From a virus: a DNA stretch of 24,737 nucleotides. The position numbers were made by a program, and so were the translations under genes. Below, piece after piece: positions 14,633 to 22,118 of this stretch. The stretch covers positions 1-24,737 of IMG/VR virus record IMGVR_UViG_3300020421_000131. One strand, written 5' to 3'. The notes beneath the pieces were generated by a model. That model was not told where the DNA came from and made no database searches. It was given only the letters and a program-made list of their open reading frames with translations. Each line of letters starts with the position of its first letter. The first letter of the stretch is position 1.

Positions 14633-15074
14633 AACCTTTTCGGGTGCCCTGATGAAAAATGTCTTTTTCGGTAATCACCCTAAAAAAGATCTTCTTATTC
14701 TTACACCAATGTCTTGCGGCTTCCCATTTTGCAACATTCTGTACGTACTGTGCTTGTCTAAACCTATCCCTACCTACTTCCTTTAACTTCATTTGGTTTT
14801 CAGGTTTTACTTCTATAAGTTCTGCGTGTTGTTTACCTTTAGCATCTGTATATTGTATTAGGAAGTCAGGAACATATATTGTCATTTGTCCTGTTAAAGG
14901 ATTTTTGTAAGGTATCTTTACTGCCTCACTTGCCCATTTACTTACACTAGGTGATTCATCACAGAATTTCATAAAAGCAAATTCCCAACTCGATCTATAT
15001 AATGGAGTCTTGTTACCCAAGTACTTGTCTGGGTGCTTCATGTTGTATCTGCCTTGTGCAAACTTCTTTGCCAT
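14631..15074 (-). CDS. gp4: Head completion protein gp4-like (PD-(D/E)xK fold)
   Basis: Protein of 147 residues, matching T4 gp4 (150). GRYNMKHPDKYLG, then YRSSWEFAFMKFCDESP, KWASEAVKIPYKNP and YVPDFLIQY, ELIEVKPENQ show the conserved order. E31, D70, E88 and K90 form a PD-(D/E)xK nuclease-like site. In T4, gp50/gp4 finishes the packaged head before tail joining, and its nuclease-like fold suggests trimming of DNA ends. A weak ribosome site and a 4-base gap after the preceding gene suggest coupled translation. Confidence 0.9.
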   Translation of the reverse strand: MAKKFAQGRYNMKHPDKYLGNKTPLYRSSWEFAFMKFCDESPSVSKWASEAVKIPYKNPLTGQMTIYVPDFLIQYTDAKGKQHAELIEVKPENQMKLKEVGRDRFRQAQYVQNVAKWEAARHWCKNKKIFFRVITEKDIFHQGTRKG

Positions 15075-15078
15075 GAGC

Positions 15079-15441
15079 TTATACCAGTATGTTTCTAGTT
15101 TCTAATTTATTCTGGGATTGGTCTACTTTGTAACCTAGTGAACTAATTTTTTGTCTTGAAAAGTTTAATGTTTCTGTAACAACTTGTGACAGTTGTATTT
15201 CGTCAAAGCCTTTTAATGTATCTAGTAATTCAAAAACTTTTATATCATCTAACTTTGCTTGTTTCATTAGTACTGCACCAATTGTTTGTGCAGATAATTT
15301 TTCAAAGCCTCTTGCTTCAAAAAATCCTACTACAGCATCAACTTCGTTTGAAGGAAACTCTAAAGGTGCTGAATAATATTCGTTAAAAAACTTTTTAACT
15401 TTTTCTGTTGTTGTTTCTTTTTTTGCTGGAATGTTTGGCAT
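15079..15441 (-). CDS. Small conserved phage protein of unknown function
   Basis: Predicted protein of 120 residues that I cannot assign. It is mostly helical: KVKKFFNEYYSAPLEF, then EVDAVVGFFEARGFEKLS, QTIGAVLMKQAKLDDIKVFE, LLDTLKGFDEIQLSQVVTET, LNFSRQKISSLGYK. The alternation of short helices, and its place among tail and head-completion genes of marine T4-like phages, suggest a structural or assembly factor. Its ATG overlaps the TAA of the tube-fold gene by one base (TAATG), so it is translated with it and may work with it. Confidence 0.7.
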   Translation of the reverse strand: MPNIPAKKETTTEKVKKFFNEYYSAPLEFPSNEVDAVVGFFEARGFEKLSAQTIGAVLMKQAKLDDIKVFELLDTLKGFDEIQLSQVVTETLNFSRQKISSLGYKVDQSQNKLETRNILV

Positions 15442-16826
15442 TATGTTAACATACCTCCACCTGCATCATTAAAATCATATTTGTTATTTTTACTTATTGA
15501 ATTTAAATTACCTTTGGTTACAGCATTGAAGGCATCCTTGGCGGCCGAAGTTGCACTATTCCAAGCAGTATTAATTGCATCTGGATTTGCATCACCGCCT
15601 GCGGCCAAGTGTGCTTTTTTAAATCCTTCTGATTTTGTAAGTGCGTCTAGTACACCTGGATTATTGTTAACCAATGATGTTACACTACTTAATGATCCGC
15701 CATTAAGTTTACTAACTACTGCCGCACCGGCTGATATACCTGCAACGGCTTCTGTAATATTTAAGTTACTTGTCAAGCCTTTAGGAAATGCTGTGTTGGC
15801 AACACCACTTACATCAATGCCTCCTGCTTTACCTATTTGATCTTTTAATATACCAAAGCCTTCTGAACGTAGTCCTTCTTTAGTTAATGCTTTTGCATTA
15901 CCTATAACACTTCCAGTTTTTAAAACTGTACCTAAGAAACTTGCTGGAGAACTAAATGCTTGTCCACTTGTAATGTCTCCAAACACATCTGCGGCACCTG
16001 CCGCAATTCCACCTTGACCAAACAAGTTAACTGCACCGCCACCTGCTAATGAATTAGGTGATGGCATTTTATCATAGTGTCCACTTGCCGCACCAAACAT
16101 CTTAGGTGAAGCTCCTTCTTCAACTCCGCCTCTTGCATACCATACAGTTTCGTATTGAATTTGCATTGTGTTTTGTACAGGATCACTTGAACTGTTTTCC
16201 ATTGTGTCATGAGCCCATTCACCAATGATAGGATTTACTAAAGTGAAACAAGTATATCTATGTCTAGACATTTGATAGATTTGTATACTTTCAAAGAAGT
16301 GTTCATGACTGTCGTTGTCTAGTCCATATCTAAAATGATTACCGTCAGCTTGGTATGTATTTGATCTTTGATAAGCACCAGATGATGTAACAGGATCTGA
16401 ACTACCATTCAATGAAGCATAGTTACCATCTTTGTAATAATAACGATAGTAGGCTTCCCACATAGCAGTAACCTGTCCATAGTTATCATCATGGAATACT
16501 ATGTTGATAGGATCATAGTCTAGTCTTGTTTGTAAGTTTGCTTTTTTATTGTATTGATGTTTAAGTGTAGTGCTAACAGAATACTTAGGTAAATCAACAC
16601 TCTTTACAAGCATATTAATTTCTGGTGTCTTCAATTGAGGAATAATCTTTACCGCAACTGGATTTAAGTTGAAACTTACGTGATATAAAAATTTATGTTT
16701 TGGACTTAATCTATGTGCATCATCTACATATAGTCTGGCCGCATGAGCAAAGTCCGCCATATTCCCCTTAGGGCTTAACGCACCACTAACTACATTGTCC
16801 AAAAATCCATTTAGTTTATTTGCCAT
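15441..16826 (-). CDS. Tail tube-fold structural protein (gp48/gp54-like candidate)
   Basis: Protein of 461 residues. Residues 40-245 look like the tail-tube/Hcp-type beta fold: HKFLYHVSFNLNP, INMLVKSVDLPKYSVST, RLDYDPINIVFHDDNYGQV, AMWEAYYRYYYKDGNY, FTLVNPIIGEWAHDTM, NTMQIQYETVWYARG. T4 gp48 and gp54, which cap the baseplate and start the tube, share this fold with gp19, so this is a good candidate for one of them. From about 250 the protein is rich in Gly, Ala and Ser with no clear fold, making it longer than T4 gp48 (364) or gp54 (320). It follows gp19 after a terminator and has a late box 5 bases before its ATG with no ribosome site. Confidence 0.72.
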   Translation of the reverse strand: MANKLNGFLDNVVSGALSPKGNMADFAHAARLYVDDAHRLSPKHKFLYHVSFNLNPVAVKIIPQLKTPEINMLVKSVDLPKYSVSTTLKHQYNKKANLQTRLDYDPINIVFHDDNYGQVTAMWEAYYRYYYKDGNYASLNGSSDPVTSSGAYQRSNTYQADGNHFRYGLDNDSHEHFFESIQIYQMSRHRYTCFTLVNPIIGEWAHDTMENSSSDPVQNTMQIQYETVWYARGGVEEGASPKMFGAASGHYDKMPSPNSLAGGGAVNLFGQGGIAAGAADVFGDITSGQAFSSPASFLGTVLKTGSVIGNAKALTKEGLRSEGFGILKDQIGKAGGIDVSGVANTAFPKGLTSNLNITEAVAGISAGAAVVSKLNGGSLSSVTSLVNNNPGVLDALTKSEGFKKAHLAAGGDANPDAINTAWNSATSAAKDAFNAVTKGNLNSISKNNKYDFNDAGGGMLT

Positions 16827-16831
16827 ACTAG

Positions 16832-16839
16832 TATTTATC
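16832..16839 (-). promoter_or_regulatory. Late promoter GATAAATA, 5 bases before ATG
   Basis: GATAAATA then CTAGT then ATG of the tube-fold gene, the same spacing as gp17. The stretch ATAAATACTAGTATGGCAA is identical in the two places. The predicted RNA begins at the ATG. No Shine-Dalgarno sequence is present; the preceding 30 bases are T-rich on the coding strand. Confidence 0.7.
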
Positions 16840-16869
16840 TAAAAAATTAAGTGCGTATAAAATACGAAA

Positions 16870-16892
16870 GGGACTAGTTAAAAAACTAGCCC
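16870..16892 (-). terminator. Terminator after gp19
   Basis: GGG plus CTAGTT pairs with AACTAG plus CCC across a TTTT loop (minus strand), a 9 bp stem with one bulged base. It is followed by TTTCGTATTTT, a U-rich stretch. It lies about 40 bases after the gp19 stop and separates gp19 from the late box at 16832-16839. A short second inverted repeat, CGTAT/ATACG (16854-16866), follows. Confidence 0.75.
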
Positions 16893-16932
16893 CCTTCAAT
16901 ATTCAGGAAATATTATGATTTAGTTACGTATC

Positions 16933-17562
16933 TTACGTAGATCCGCCACCTGTAATTAACGTATTAACAGTTCTACCTACTGCTGTTCCTACGCCAGTTC
17001 CTTGTGGTGTTTGAATTGCGTTATCGTATCTAATAGCTAATGCTACAGTTACTGGATCGTTAGTTGCGTATGCTAATGTATTATAGTTAGCACTTTCTAA
17101 GTAACAACCGTACAATTCAAATGTTTCTAAAACGTTTGCTGTGTTGATTCCGTTACCACCATCAAGTATTTCAATTCTTGTAACGAATTTGTAATCGCTA
17201 CCTGAAGCCGCACTTGATTGTTCAAAGAAATCAAATTGTTTCTGTAGTTGCTCACCAACTAGTTTCTGTACGTTGTTTGAAACATCTTCTCTTAAGTTTA
17301 ATGTAACTGGTTCCCAAGTATGTTTACCTGCTAGGTATACTCTTGAGTTGTATACATCAACTGTAATCTGTTCGAAACTTACGTTTGGTCTAGTTACGTC
17401 TACAACCTGTTTTGTTAGTTCTGTTGTTGGTGTTGATACCCCAAAGTTTTCCAGGCTCACTCTAAAGCGATACTGGAGCTTCGGCATCAACAAGCCCTGA
17501 TTAGAACTAGATGCACTAGAATCTAATGGGACTGTAATTTTTGAAAGTGTTGAAATTGCCAT
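16933..17562 (-). CDS. gp19: Tail tube protein gp19
   Basis: Protein of 209 residues, near the 163 of T4 gp19 and typical of marine homologues. MPKLQYRFRVSLENFG (26-41), PNVSFEQITVDVYNSRVYLAG, KHTWEPVTLNLREDVSN and FELYGCYLESANYNTLAYAT follow the conserved strand order of the tube monomer. Hexamers stack to form the DNA channel inside the sheath. It lies directly after gp18, in the T4 order. AGGAG sits about 8 bases before the ATG in a 15-base leader behind a GATAAATA box, and a terminator follows the gene, which suggests it is made in excess as its own short transcript. Confidence 0.93.
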   Translation of the reverse strand: MAISTLSKITVPLDSSASSSNQGLLMPKLQYRFRVSLENFGVSTPTTELTKQVVDVTRPNVSFEQITVDVYNSRVYLAGKHTWEPVTLNLREDVSNNVQKLVGEQLQKQFDFFEQSSAASGSDYKFVTRIEILDGGNGINTANVLETFELYGCYLESANYNTLAYATNDPVTVALAIRYDNAIQTPQGTGVGTAVGRTVNTLITGGGST

Positions 17563-17582
17563 TTAATATCTCCTGTTTAAAC

Positions 17583-17590
17583 TATTTATC
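17583..17590 (-). promoter_or_regulatory. Late promoter GATAAATA for gp19
   Basis: GATAAATA just after the gp18 stop. Predicted RNA start is near 17577 and the leader AACAGGAGATATTAA contains a clear AGGAG site. This is the ordinary leader-bearing form of the late promoter and a useful contrast to the leaderless ones. Confidence 0.75.
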
Positions 17591-17593
17591 CTT

Positions 17594-20500
17594 TTATAGT
17601 TGTGCTATTTCACCTGTATTTTTGAGTCTCAACGGAATGTATATAAACTCAACTGCTTTAACCGGCTCAATCGCTATATCTAGGTAAAGTTCATTTCTAT
17701 CAATTCTAGATGGTGTGTTGTTACTTTCATCACACACTACTAAGAAGTCATATAATGCTCTTTGTCCTACTAGTTCTAGCATTAAGCTATCTGCTTGAGC
17801 TTTGATTTCATCTCTTGTGATTTTATCATTTGGCTCAAAGATGTAAGGTTTAGCAAGTTTATCTAACTGTCCTCTTAGGTAAATTACTAGTCTAGCAACG
17901 TTAATTCTATCTAACGCACTAGCATTTTTGGCTCTAGTTTTTTGACCATAGTTGACAAGTCCCGCACCTGTTAAGAACGTAATCGGGTTAATTTTATTGC
18001 TGTACAATGTGTCACGTTGCCCAGTGTTTAAAGCTACTGCTTTAAATTCACCTTCTGCATCAATGAAACCTGCACTTGAGGCGTTAGTAATTCCACCACG
18101 TCTTGTTCCTGCTGGAGCAAACCATGGAAACGAAACACTATCGCTTAATGCTATTGTTCTAAGTATACCATGCGATGCTGGAACAACAATGTTTTTACCT
18201 GCATTATCACTTGTGAATAAGCTAGGATAAAAAGTTCCCATATACTCATCACTTGTTACTAATCCATCATCGTTATCTTCAACTGCAAGGTTTACGTTAG
18301 TTGCATAGTTGTTAATTGTAGTTGCATCAGCACTTAATCTAAATGGTAAGTCACCAACAACAAATGCTGTTAAGCCTCTGTCTGTGTTTAATGTAACCAT
18401 TTCACCAATTAGTTCTGAATAACCTGGGCAAGCCATTAAGTTAAAGATTCTTGATTGATCGTCTCTAATGTCTTGGTTGCTGTTAACCATTGATTGTAAT
18501 GATTGTATAACAACTTTACGTTGAGCTTTTCTACCAAATGAACCTGAACCGTTTGCCTGGTTAGCTGATTCTGTTACCCATCTGTGAGCATAGTAACCTG
18601 CCATTGACTCACCTGCACCACTACCAAATCTTAGGTTGTTGCCTGATGTGTCAACTTGGTTTCTAACAAATTTCTTAACGTTAAATCCAGAACGTCTTAA
18701 GTTCCATAACAACATACCTTTTGGATATAATGCTGGATCTGGAGCGTCTGTGTCTAAGAAGTTTGAACTTAATAGTGCTTCAATTGAACCTGCTGTTGCA
18801 CTATTTGCCCCTGCTGTATTGTATCTTGCATCAGCAAATAAAATACCATCTTCAGTAGTTTGATCACCGTTATCAACAAGTACCCACTTTAAAGTAGTTG
18901 CGTTGTACTTGTAAATCTTAGGATAGTTTTCTAAGTCTGCTGTTGAAATCCATAAGTCACCATTTTTAAGTGCAGTAGCGTCTGACTGTAAAGTTGGCTC
19001 TGTAGCACTTACGATTGGACCTTTTGGATCTGTTTTATCTCCACTTGCCGCCGCAAAGTACGGAGCAGTTGAATCTTGATAACCTACCCAAGTAGTACCA
19101 TTGTGTATCATAATGTCTACTTCGTCAACAACTGAACTGTACCATAAAGTTTTGTCAGCTGTTAAAGCCGTTACTGCTGTTGCACTTGCAGTATAAGTTA
19201 ATACCTGCCAGTTACTTGCAACAAAGTCATTTGCAGTATCACCTGTTGGTGCTGTGTATAAGTTTGGTGTACCTGAGTTTGCATCAACATAAGCAGAGTA
19301 TCCAGCTAATGCTAATACGCCACCTGTGTCTTTAATTCTAAAGTCACCACCGTCGTTGTGTGCAATAACAATTCTGTTACTTGCATCAACACTTGCACTT
19401 ACGTTTGTAAAGCCTGCACTATTAATAGCACCTGCAATAACGTCTGCATCACTTGAAGCACCAGTAGTTGTTACACTAATAGTAACTGCTGAGCCTAAGC
19501 TCGGTGAGTTAACTGATGTTTCTTGAATGTTAAATGCGTATGTTCCTGCTGTAACCTGTGCATCAATAATACTTGAAGTAATTGTAGTATTACCTGTTGC
19601 TACACGTCTGTGAATTTTAAAGTCACCGATCATGTCTGACTCTTCTGCATTATTATAGTTAATGTAAAGAGCACCTACTGCCAAGTTAGCACCGCCACCA
19701 GTTTTATCTAAACCGTATAACGCCGCTTGGTTAGTTGAGTAAATTGGTGCCGCTGTAGTTTCCCACAACTGAGTTGTGTTGTTCCATTTTTTAACGGCCC
19801 ATTTAGCACCCAAGTTAGGTTCTGTAGTTTTAATCCATAAAGAACCAGTTGGTCTTGGAGCAGTATCAGTTGACTTGTATTCTGGTACTGATGTATGTGG
19901 AGCAATTGATAAAGCCGGTGCTTTGTAAGTACCTGCTGTTAAACCAATCTCTGTTAATAGTGTAGAAGCATTCGCCGCCAATACAATATCTGCACCAGTT
20001 GAATAAATTTCTAATTTACCATCAACAACCGCTGAGCTAACACCAGCAATACCAGCCGCTGTAATTCCTGCTACTACATCTGAAAGTGCAGTACCACCTG
20101 AAGTTACAACAGAACCGTTAATGCTCATTGTAGCACCATTAGTAATAGTTGGATTGCTTTCAGTTCCTGTAACAGTTGCCCATGAATTAATCCATGCACT
20201 TGAACCTACTTGTACCCAAGTACCACTTGCGTTTTTGTAGTAAAATTTGTTTAGTGTTGTTGTAGCAACAATGGCATAGTCACCTACTGCGCCAACAGAA
20301 GTTTTAGGTACGCCGCCAGTTACTTTAGTTGTATCTGTGATTACGTGAGGAATTTTATTGCTAAAGCTCTGTCCACCAGTAACAGTCGCCGCCGCTGAAT
20401 TCCACTCAAAGATTCCAAACACACTATTTGCTGTATCAAACCAGTAAGTTCCGTCTGCTGGGTTTGCCGCTGGAGCAGTTGCAGTTGCAACCAACTCTGT

Positions 20501-20848
20501 AGTGTTTAAGTCTGCTCTTACTACGTAAGCTCTGTTTGCCACTCCTAAGTATGAGTAAGCCGCTTGTAAACCATATTCGTTTAATTCGTTTCCGTGTAAA
20601 GCATTGTTGTTAGAATCTGTATAGAATGTTGGATCTCCAAACAATTCTGTTAATTCTCTTTGTGAAGTTACCAAGTATGGTACTCCTGCATTTTTACTTT
20701 GTGTTCCTGTTGCTGTGCCTGTGCCCGAAGCGTTCTTTTTGTCTTGAGCTGATACACAGAAAATCATTGGTACTGTACCTGGTTCCGCTGGTGTGTAAAA
20801 ACTTTCGTCTATTACGGATACCTGTACTCCTGGTGATGTTAAAGCCAT
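17594..20848 (-). CDS. gp18: Tail sheath protein gp18 with very large inserted region
   Basis: Protein of 1084 residues, against 659 in T4. The N-terminal 120 residues (SPGVQVSVIDES, YLGVANRAYVVRADL) and the C-terminal 415 (from about 670, with LLSSNFLDTDAPDPALYPKG, LLWNLRRSGFNVKKFVRN, FNLMACPGY, NKINPITFLTGAGLVNYGQK, and the DIAIEPVKAVEFIYIPLRLK end) form the contractile sheath core. About 540 residues between them are an insertion made of repeats: five W/Y-rich hairpin-like units (about 131, 191, 333, 569 and 629) and two beta modules resembling flagellin IN domains. The insertion should project from the outer surface. The sheath surrounds gp19 and contracts during injection. AGGAG lies 7 bases before the ATG. 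Confidence 0.96.
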   Translation of the reverse strand: MALTSPGVQVSVIDESFYTPAEPGTVPMIFCVSAQDKKNASGTGTATGTQSKNAGVPYLVTSQRELTELFGDPTFYTDSNNNALHGNELNEYGLQAAYSYLGVANRAYVVRADLNTTELVATATAPAANPADGTYWFDTANSVFGIFEWNSAAATVTGGQSFSNKIPHVITDTTKVTGGVPKTSVGAVGDYAIVATTTLNKFYYKNASGTWVQVGSSAWINSWATVTGTESNPTITNGATMSINGSVVTSGGTALSDVVAGITAAGIAGVSSAVVDGKLEIYSTGADIVLAANASTLLTEIGLTAGTYKAPALSIAPHTSVPEYKSTDTAPRPTGSLWIKTTEPNLGAKWAVKKWNNTTQLWETTAAPIYSTNQAALYGLDKTGGGANLAVGALYINYNNAEESDMIGDFKIHRRVATGNTTITSSIIDAQVTAGTYAFNIQETSVNSPSLGSAVTISVTTTGASSDADVIAGAINSAGFTNVSASVDASNRIVIAHNDGGDFRIKDTGGVLALAGYSAYVDANSGTPNLYTAPTGDTANDFVASNWQVLTYTASATAVTALTADKTLWYSSVVDEVDIMIHNGTTWVGYQDSTAPYFAAASGDKTDPKGPIVSATEPTLQSDATALKNGDLWISTADLENYPKIYKYNATTLKWVLVDNGDQTTEDGILFADARYNTAGANSATAGSIEALLSSNFLDTDAPDPALYPKGMLLWNLRRSGFNVKKFVRNQVDTSGNNLRFGSGAGESMAGYYAHRWVTESANQANGSGSFGRKAQRKVVIQSLQSMVNSNQDIRDDQSRIFNLMACPGYSELIGEMVTLNTDRGLTAFVVGDLPFRLSADATTINNYATNVNLAVEDNDDGLVTSDEYMGTFYPSLFTSDNAGKNIVVPASHGILRTIALSDSVSFPWFAPAGTRRGGITNASSAGFIDAEGEFKAVALNTGQRDTLYSNKINPITFLTGAGLVNYGQKTRAKNASALDRINVARLVIYLRGQLDKLAKPYIFEPNDKITRDEIKAQADSLMLELVGQRALYDFLVVCDESNNTPSRIDRNELYLDIAIEPVKAVEFIYIPLRLKNTGEIAQL

Positions 20849-20876
20849 TTTAGTTCTCCTGTTAGCATATTACAAG

Positions 20877-20884
20877 TATTTATA
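20877..20884 (-). promoter_or_regulatory. Perfect T4 late promoter TATAAATA for gp18
   Basis: TATAAATA followed by CTTGT; RNA should begin near 20871 and carry a 23-base leader with AGGAG 7 bases before the gp18 ATG. This exact consensus is strong evidence that the phage uses a T4-type late sigma factor (gp55/gp33 system), although those genes are not in the window. Confidence 0.85.
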
Positions 20885-20939
20885 CCAAAACGCATAAACC
20901 TAGGCTATAACTACCCAGAAAAAGGGGTCAAAAAGGGCA

Positions 20940-20947
20940 GGTAAATA
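20940..20947 (+). promoter_or_regulatory. Degenerate late box GGTAAATA, 5 bases before ATG
   Basis: GGTAAATA then ACAAT then ATG of the zinc-protein gene. It is the same 8-mer as at 11072-11079 and has the same 5-base gap, in an unrelated gene on the other strand. The box contains an AGG (20939-20941) that might act as a weak ribosome site on a longer RNA. Confidence 0.4.
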
Positions 20948-20952
20948 ACAAT

Positions 20953-21291
20953 ATGAGACCTTTATGTGAATGTGGACAGAAGCCTGTAGCTATAAACTAC
21001 TATAAGAAGGGCAAACCTTTCTATAGAAGTAAATGTGAGTCATGCACCAGGCATGGCAAGCCTCGTGTTTCATATTCCAAGTACAAACAATCAGGCTATA
21101 CTAAAAAGAATGAATGTGATAAGTGTGGATACAAAAGCAAACACAAAGAGCAGTTCTCAGTTTACTATGTTGACGGTGATATGAACAACATAAGGTTCAG
21201 TAACTTAAAAACTGTATGTGCTAACTGTAGTAAGATTATATATAAGGAAGGGTTTAAGTGGAAACAAGGAGATCTTGTACCTGATCTGTAA
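20953..21291 (+). CDS. HNH-like double zinc-ribbon protein lacking the usual catalytic histidines
   Basis: Protein of 112 residues. Two zinc sites are visible: C5, C7, C28 and C31, then C55, C58, C89 and C92. The second half follows the HNH endonuclease pattern, with CDKCG, VYYVDGDMNN, NLKTVCANC, but the usual HH of HHxDGN is YY here (Y71, Y72), so it probably does not cut DNA unless another residue substitutes. Similar small proteins are common in T4-like marine phages. It may bind DNA or be a remnant of a homing endonuclease. It runs against dNMP kinase and overlaps the last 38 bases of that gene. Confidence 0.75.
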   Translation: MRPLCECGQKPVAINYYKKGKPFYRSKCESCTRHGKPRVSYSKYKQSGYTKKNECDKCGYKSKHKEQFSVYYVDGDMNNIRFSNLKTVCANCSKIIYKEGFKWKQGDLVPDL

Positions 21292-21847
21292 GATCACTAA
21301 CCGTCTTATTATTTTCAACAATGTGTGTGAATTTTGTCTGTGCCCAAGCCCATTCGCTAGGGTGTACTTCTTTGGGCTCTACACCAAAGTCTTTAAAGTC
21401 TGTAAACCACTGTGGATCTTCCCCACGTACAACTCTCCATACTTGGCCATTTACTTCATATAGCATTTTAGCTTCGTTTGGAAAACGTACATCTGGAATA
21501 ACAAAGTTCTTGTCTGGATTATCTAGTATTTTCTTCTTTGTTAAGCTAACCCATATACCATCGTAAAAGCCATCACGCATACACTCAGTACCAAATAGTT
21601 GTAGCACTAGTCTAGGCGTAATGGTTTCACCGGTCTCTTTCGACCAATATTCATCAACTTCTTCTCTCCAGGCTCTGCTCTCGTCCGTTTTGCCATCTAG
21701 TAGCTCACGGTCCCAATCAAACATAACACTCACAGAGTCTTTAAGTTTGTCAGCAAAGCTGATCTTTTCAAAATCGTGTTTTCTAATCAAATAATCAGCA
21801 ATAGTGTCTTTACCCGATCCAATTAGTCCGCAGATTCCTACGATCAT
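21254..21847 (-). CDS. gp1: Deoxynucleoside monophosphate kinase (T4 gp1-like)
   Basis: Protein of 197 residues. MIVGICGLIGSGKDTIADYL at the N-terminus holds the P-loop (GLIGSGKDT, 7-15). FADKLKDSV, QLFGTECMRDGFYDGIWV and FVIPDVRFPNEAKML are the conserved lid and substrate segments of phage dNMP kinases. It phosphorylates dNMPs to dNDPs, supporting nucleotide supply for replication; in T4 gp1 also handles modified dCMP. GAGG lies 8 bases before the ATG, immediately after the lipoprotein gene, so it shares that gene's transcript and its sigma70-like promoter. Confidence 0.92.
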   Translation of the reverse strand: MIVGICGLIGSGKDTIADYLIRKHDFEKISFADKLKDSVSVMFDWDRELLDGKTDESRAWREEVDEYWSKETGETITPRLVLQLFGTECMRDGFYDGIWVSLTKKKILDNPDKNFVIPDVRFPNEAKMLYEVNGQVWRVVRGEDPQWFTDFKDFGVEPKEVHPSEWAWAQTKFTHIVENNKTVSDLTDQVQDLLVST

Positions 21848-21850
21848 AGT

Positions 21851-22048
21851 TTAGTCCTCAAGTTGTTTACAAGTTTCTTTGTTTGCGTTCAAGCCCGATT
21901 CCTTAGAATAAAGCCAAACGTATGAATATGTTATTTGTCCGTCAGTTGATACCTGACATTTCTTTCCGAACGCAACCTGTGGTTTTTCTAGGTGACCGCT
22001 ACAAGCAGTAACCAGCATTAACGTTAAGAGTGTAAGAAAGACTTTCAT
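21851..22048 (-). CDS. Small phage lipoprotein
   Basis: Predicted protein of 65 residues. MKVFLTLLTLMLVTAC is a clear lipoprotein signal peptide with a basic start, a hydrophobic core and the lipobox LVTAC, so Cys16 should be lipidated after signal peptidase II. The 50-residue mature part has two more cysteines (C31, C60) that could form a disulphide in the periplasm, and no transmembrane helix. Function is not recognised: an outer-membrane spanin subunit or a superinfection-exclusion protein are possible, but no Rz-type partner was seen beside it. AAGGA lies 9 bases before the ATG. It precedes dNMP kinase and is likely expressed early. Confidence 0.8.
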   Translation of the reverse strand: MKVFLTLLTLMLVTACSGHLEKPQVAFGKKCQVSTDGQITYSYVWLYSKESGLNANKETCKQLED

Positions 22049-22082
22049 ATACCAAAGTTCCTTTCGTTAGTATTAATATATT

Positions 22083-22111
22083 ATGTTACTATAGATTTAT
22101 CTGAAAGTCAA
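22083..22111 (-). promoter_or_regulatory. Sigma70-like promoter for lipoprotein and dNMP kinase
   Basis: TTGACT (22111-22106), 17-base gap, TAACAT (22088-22083). The -35 context CTTGACTTT is shared with the gp32 promoter. The -10 matches the consensus at four of six positions. It lies in the 70-base gap after the neck-like gene and would make an early two-gene transcript inside an otherwise late region. Confidence 0.5.
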
Positions 22112-22118
22112 GTAGTTA

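Noticed and set aside
22090-22105. AGATAAATC as a late promoter for the lipoprotein
   Set aside because: It has mismatches at both ends of the box, and the sigma70-like boxes around it at 17-base spacing fit better.
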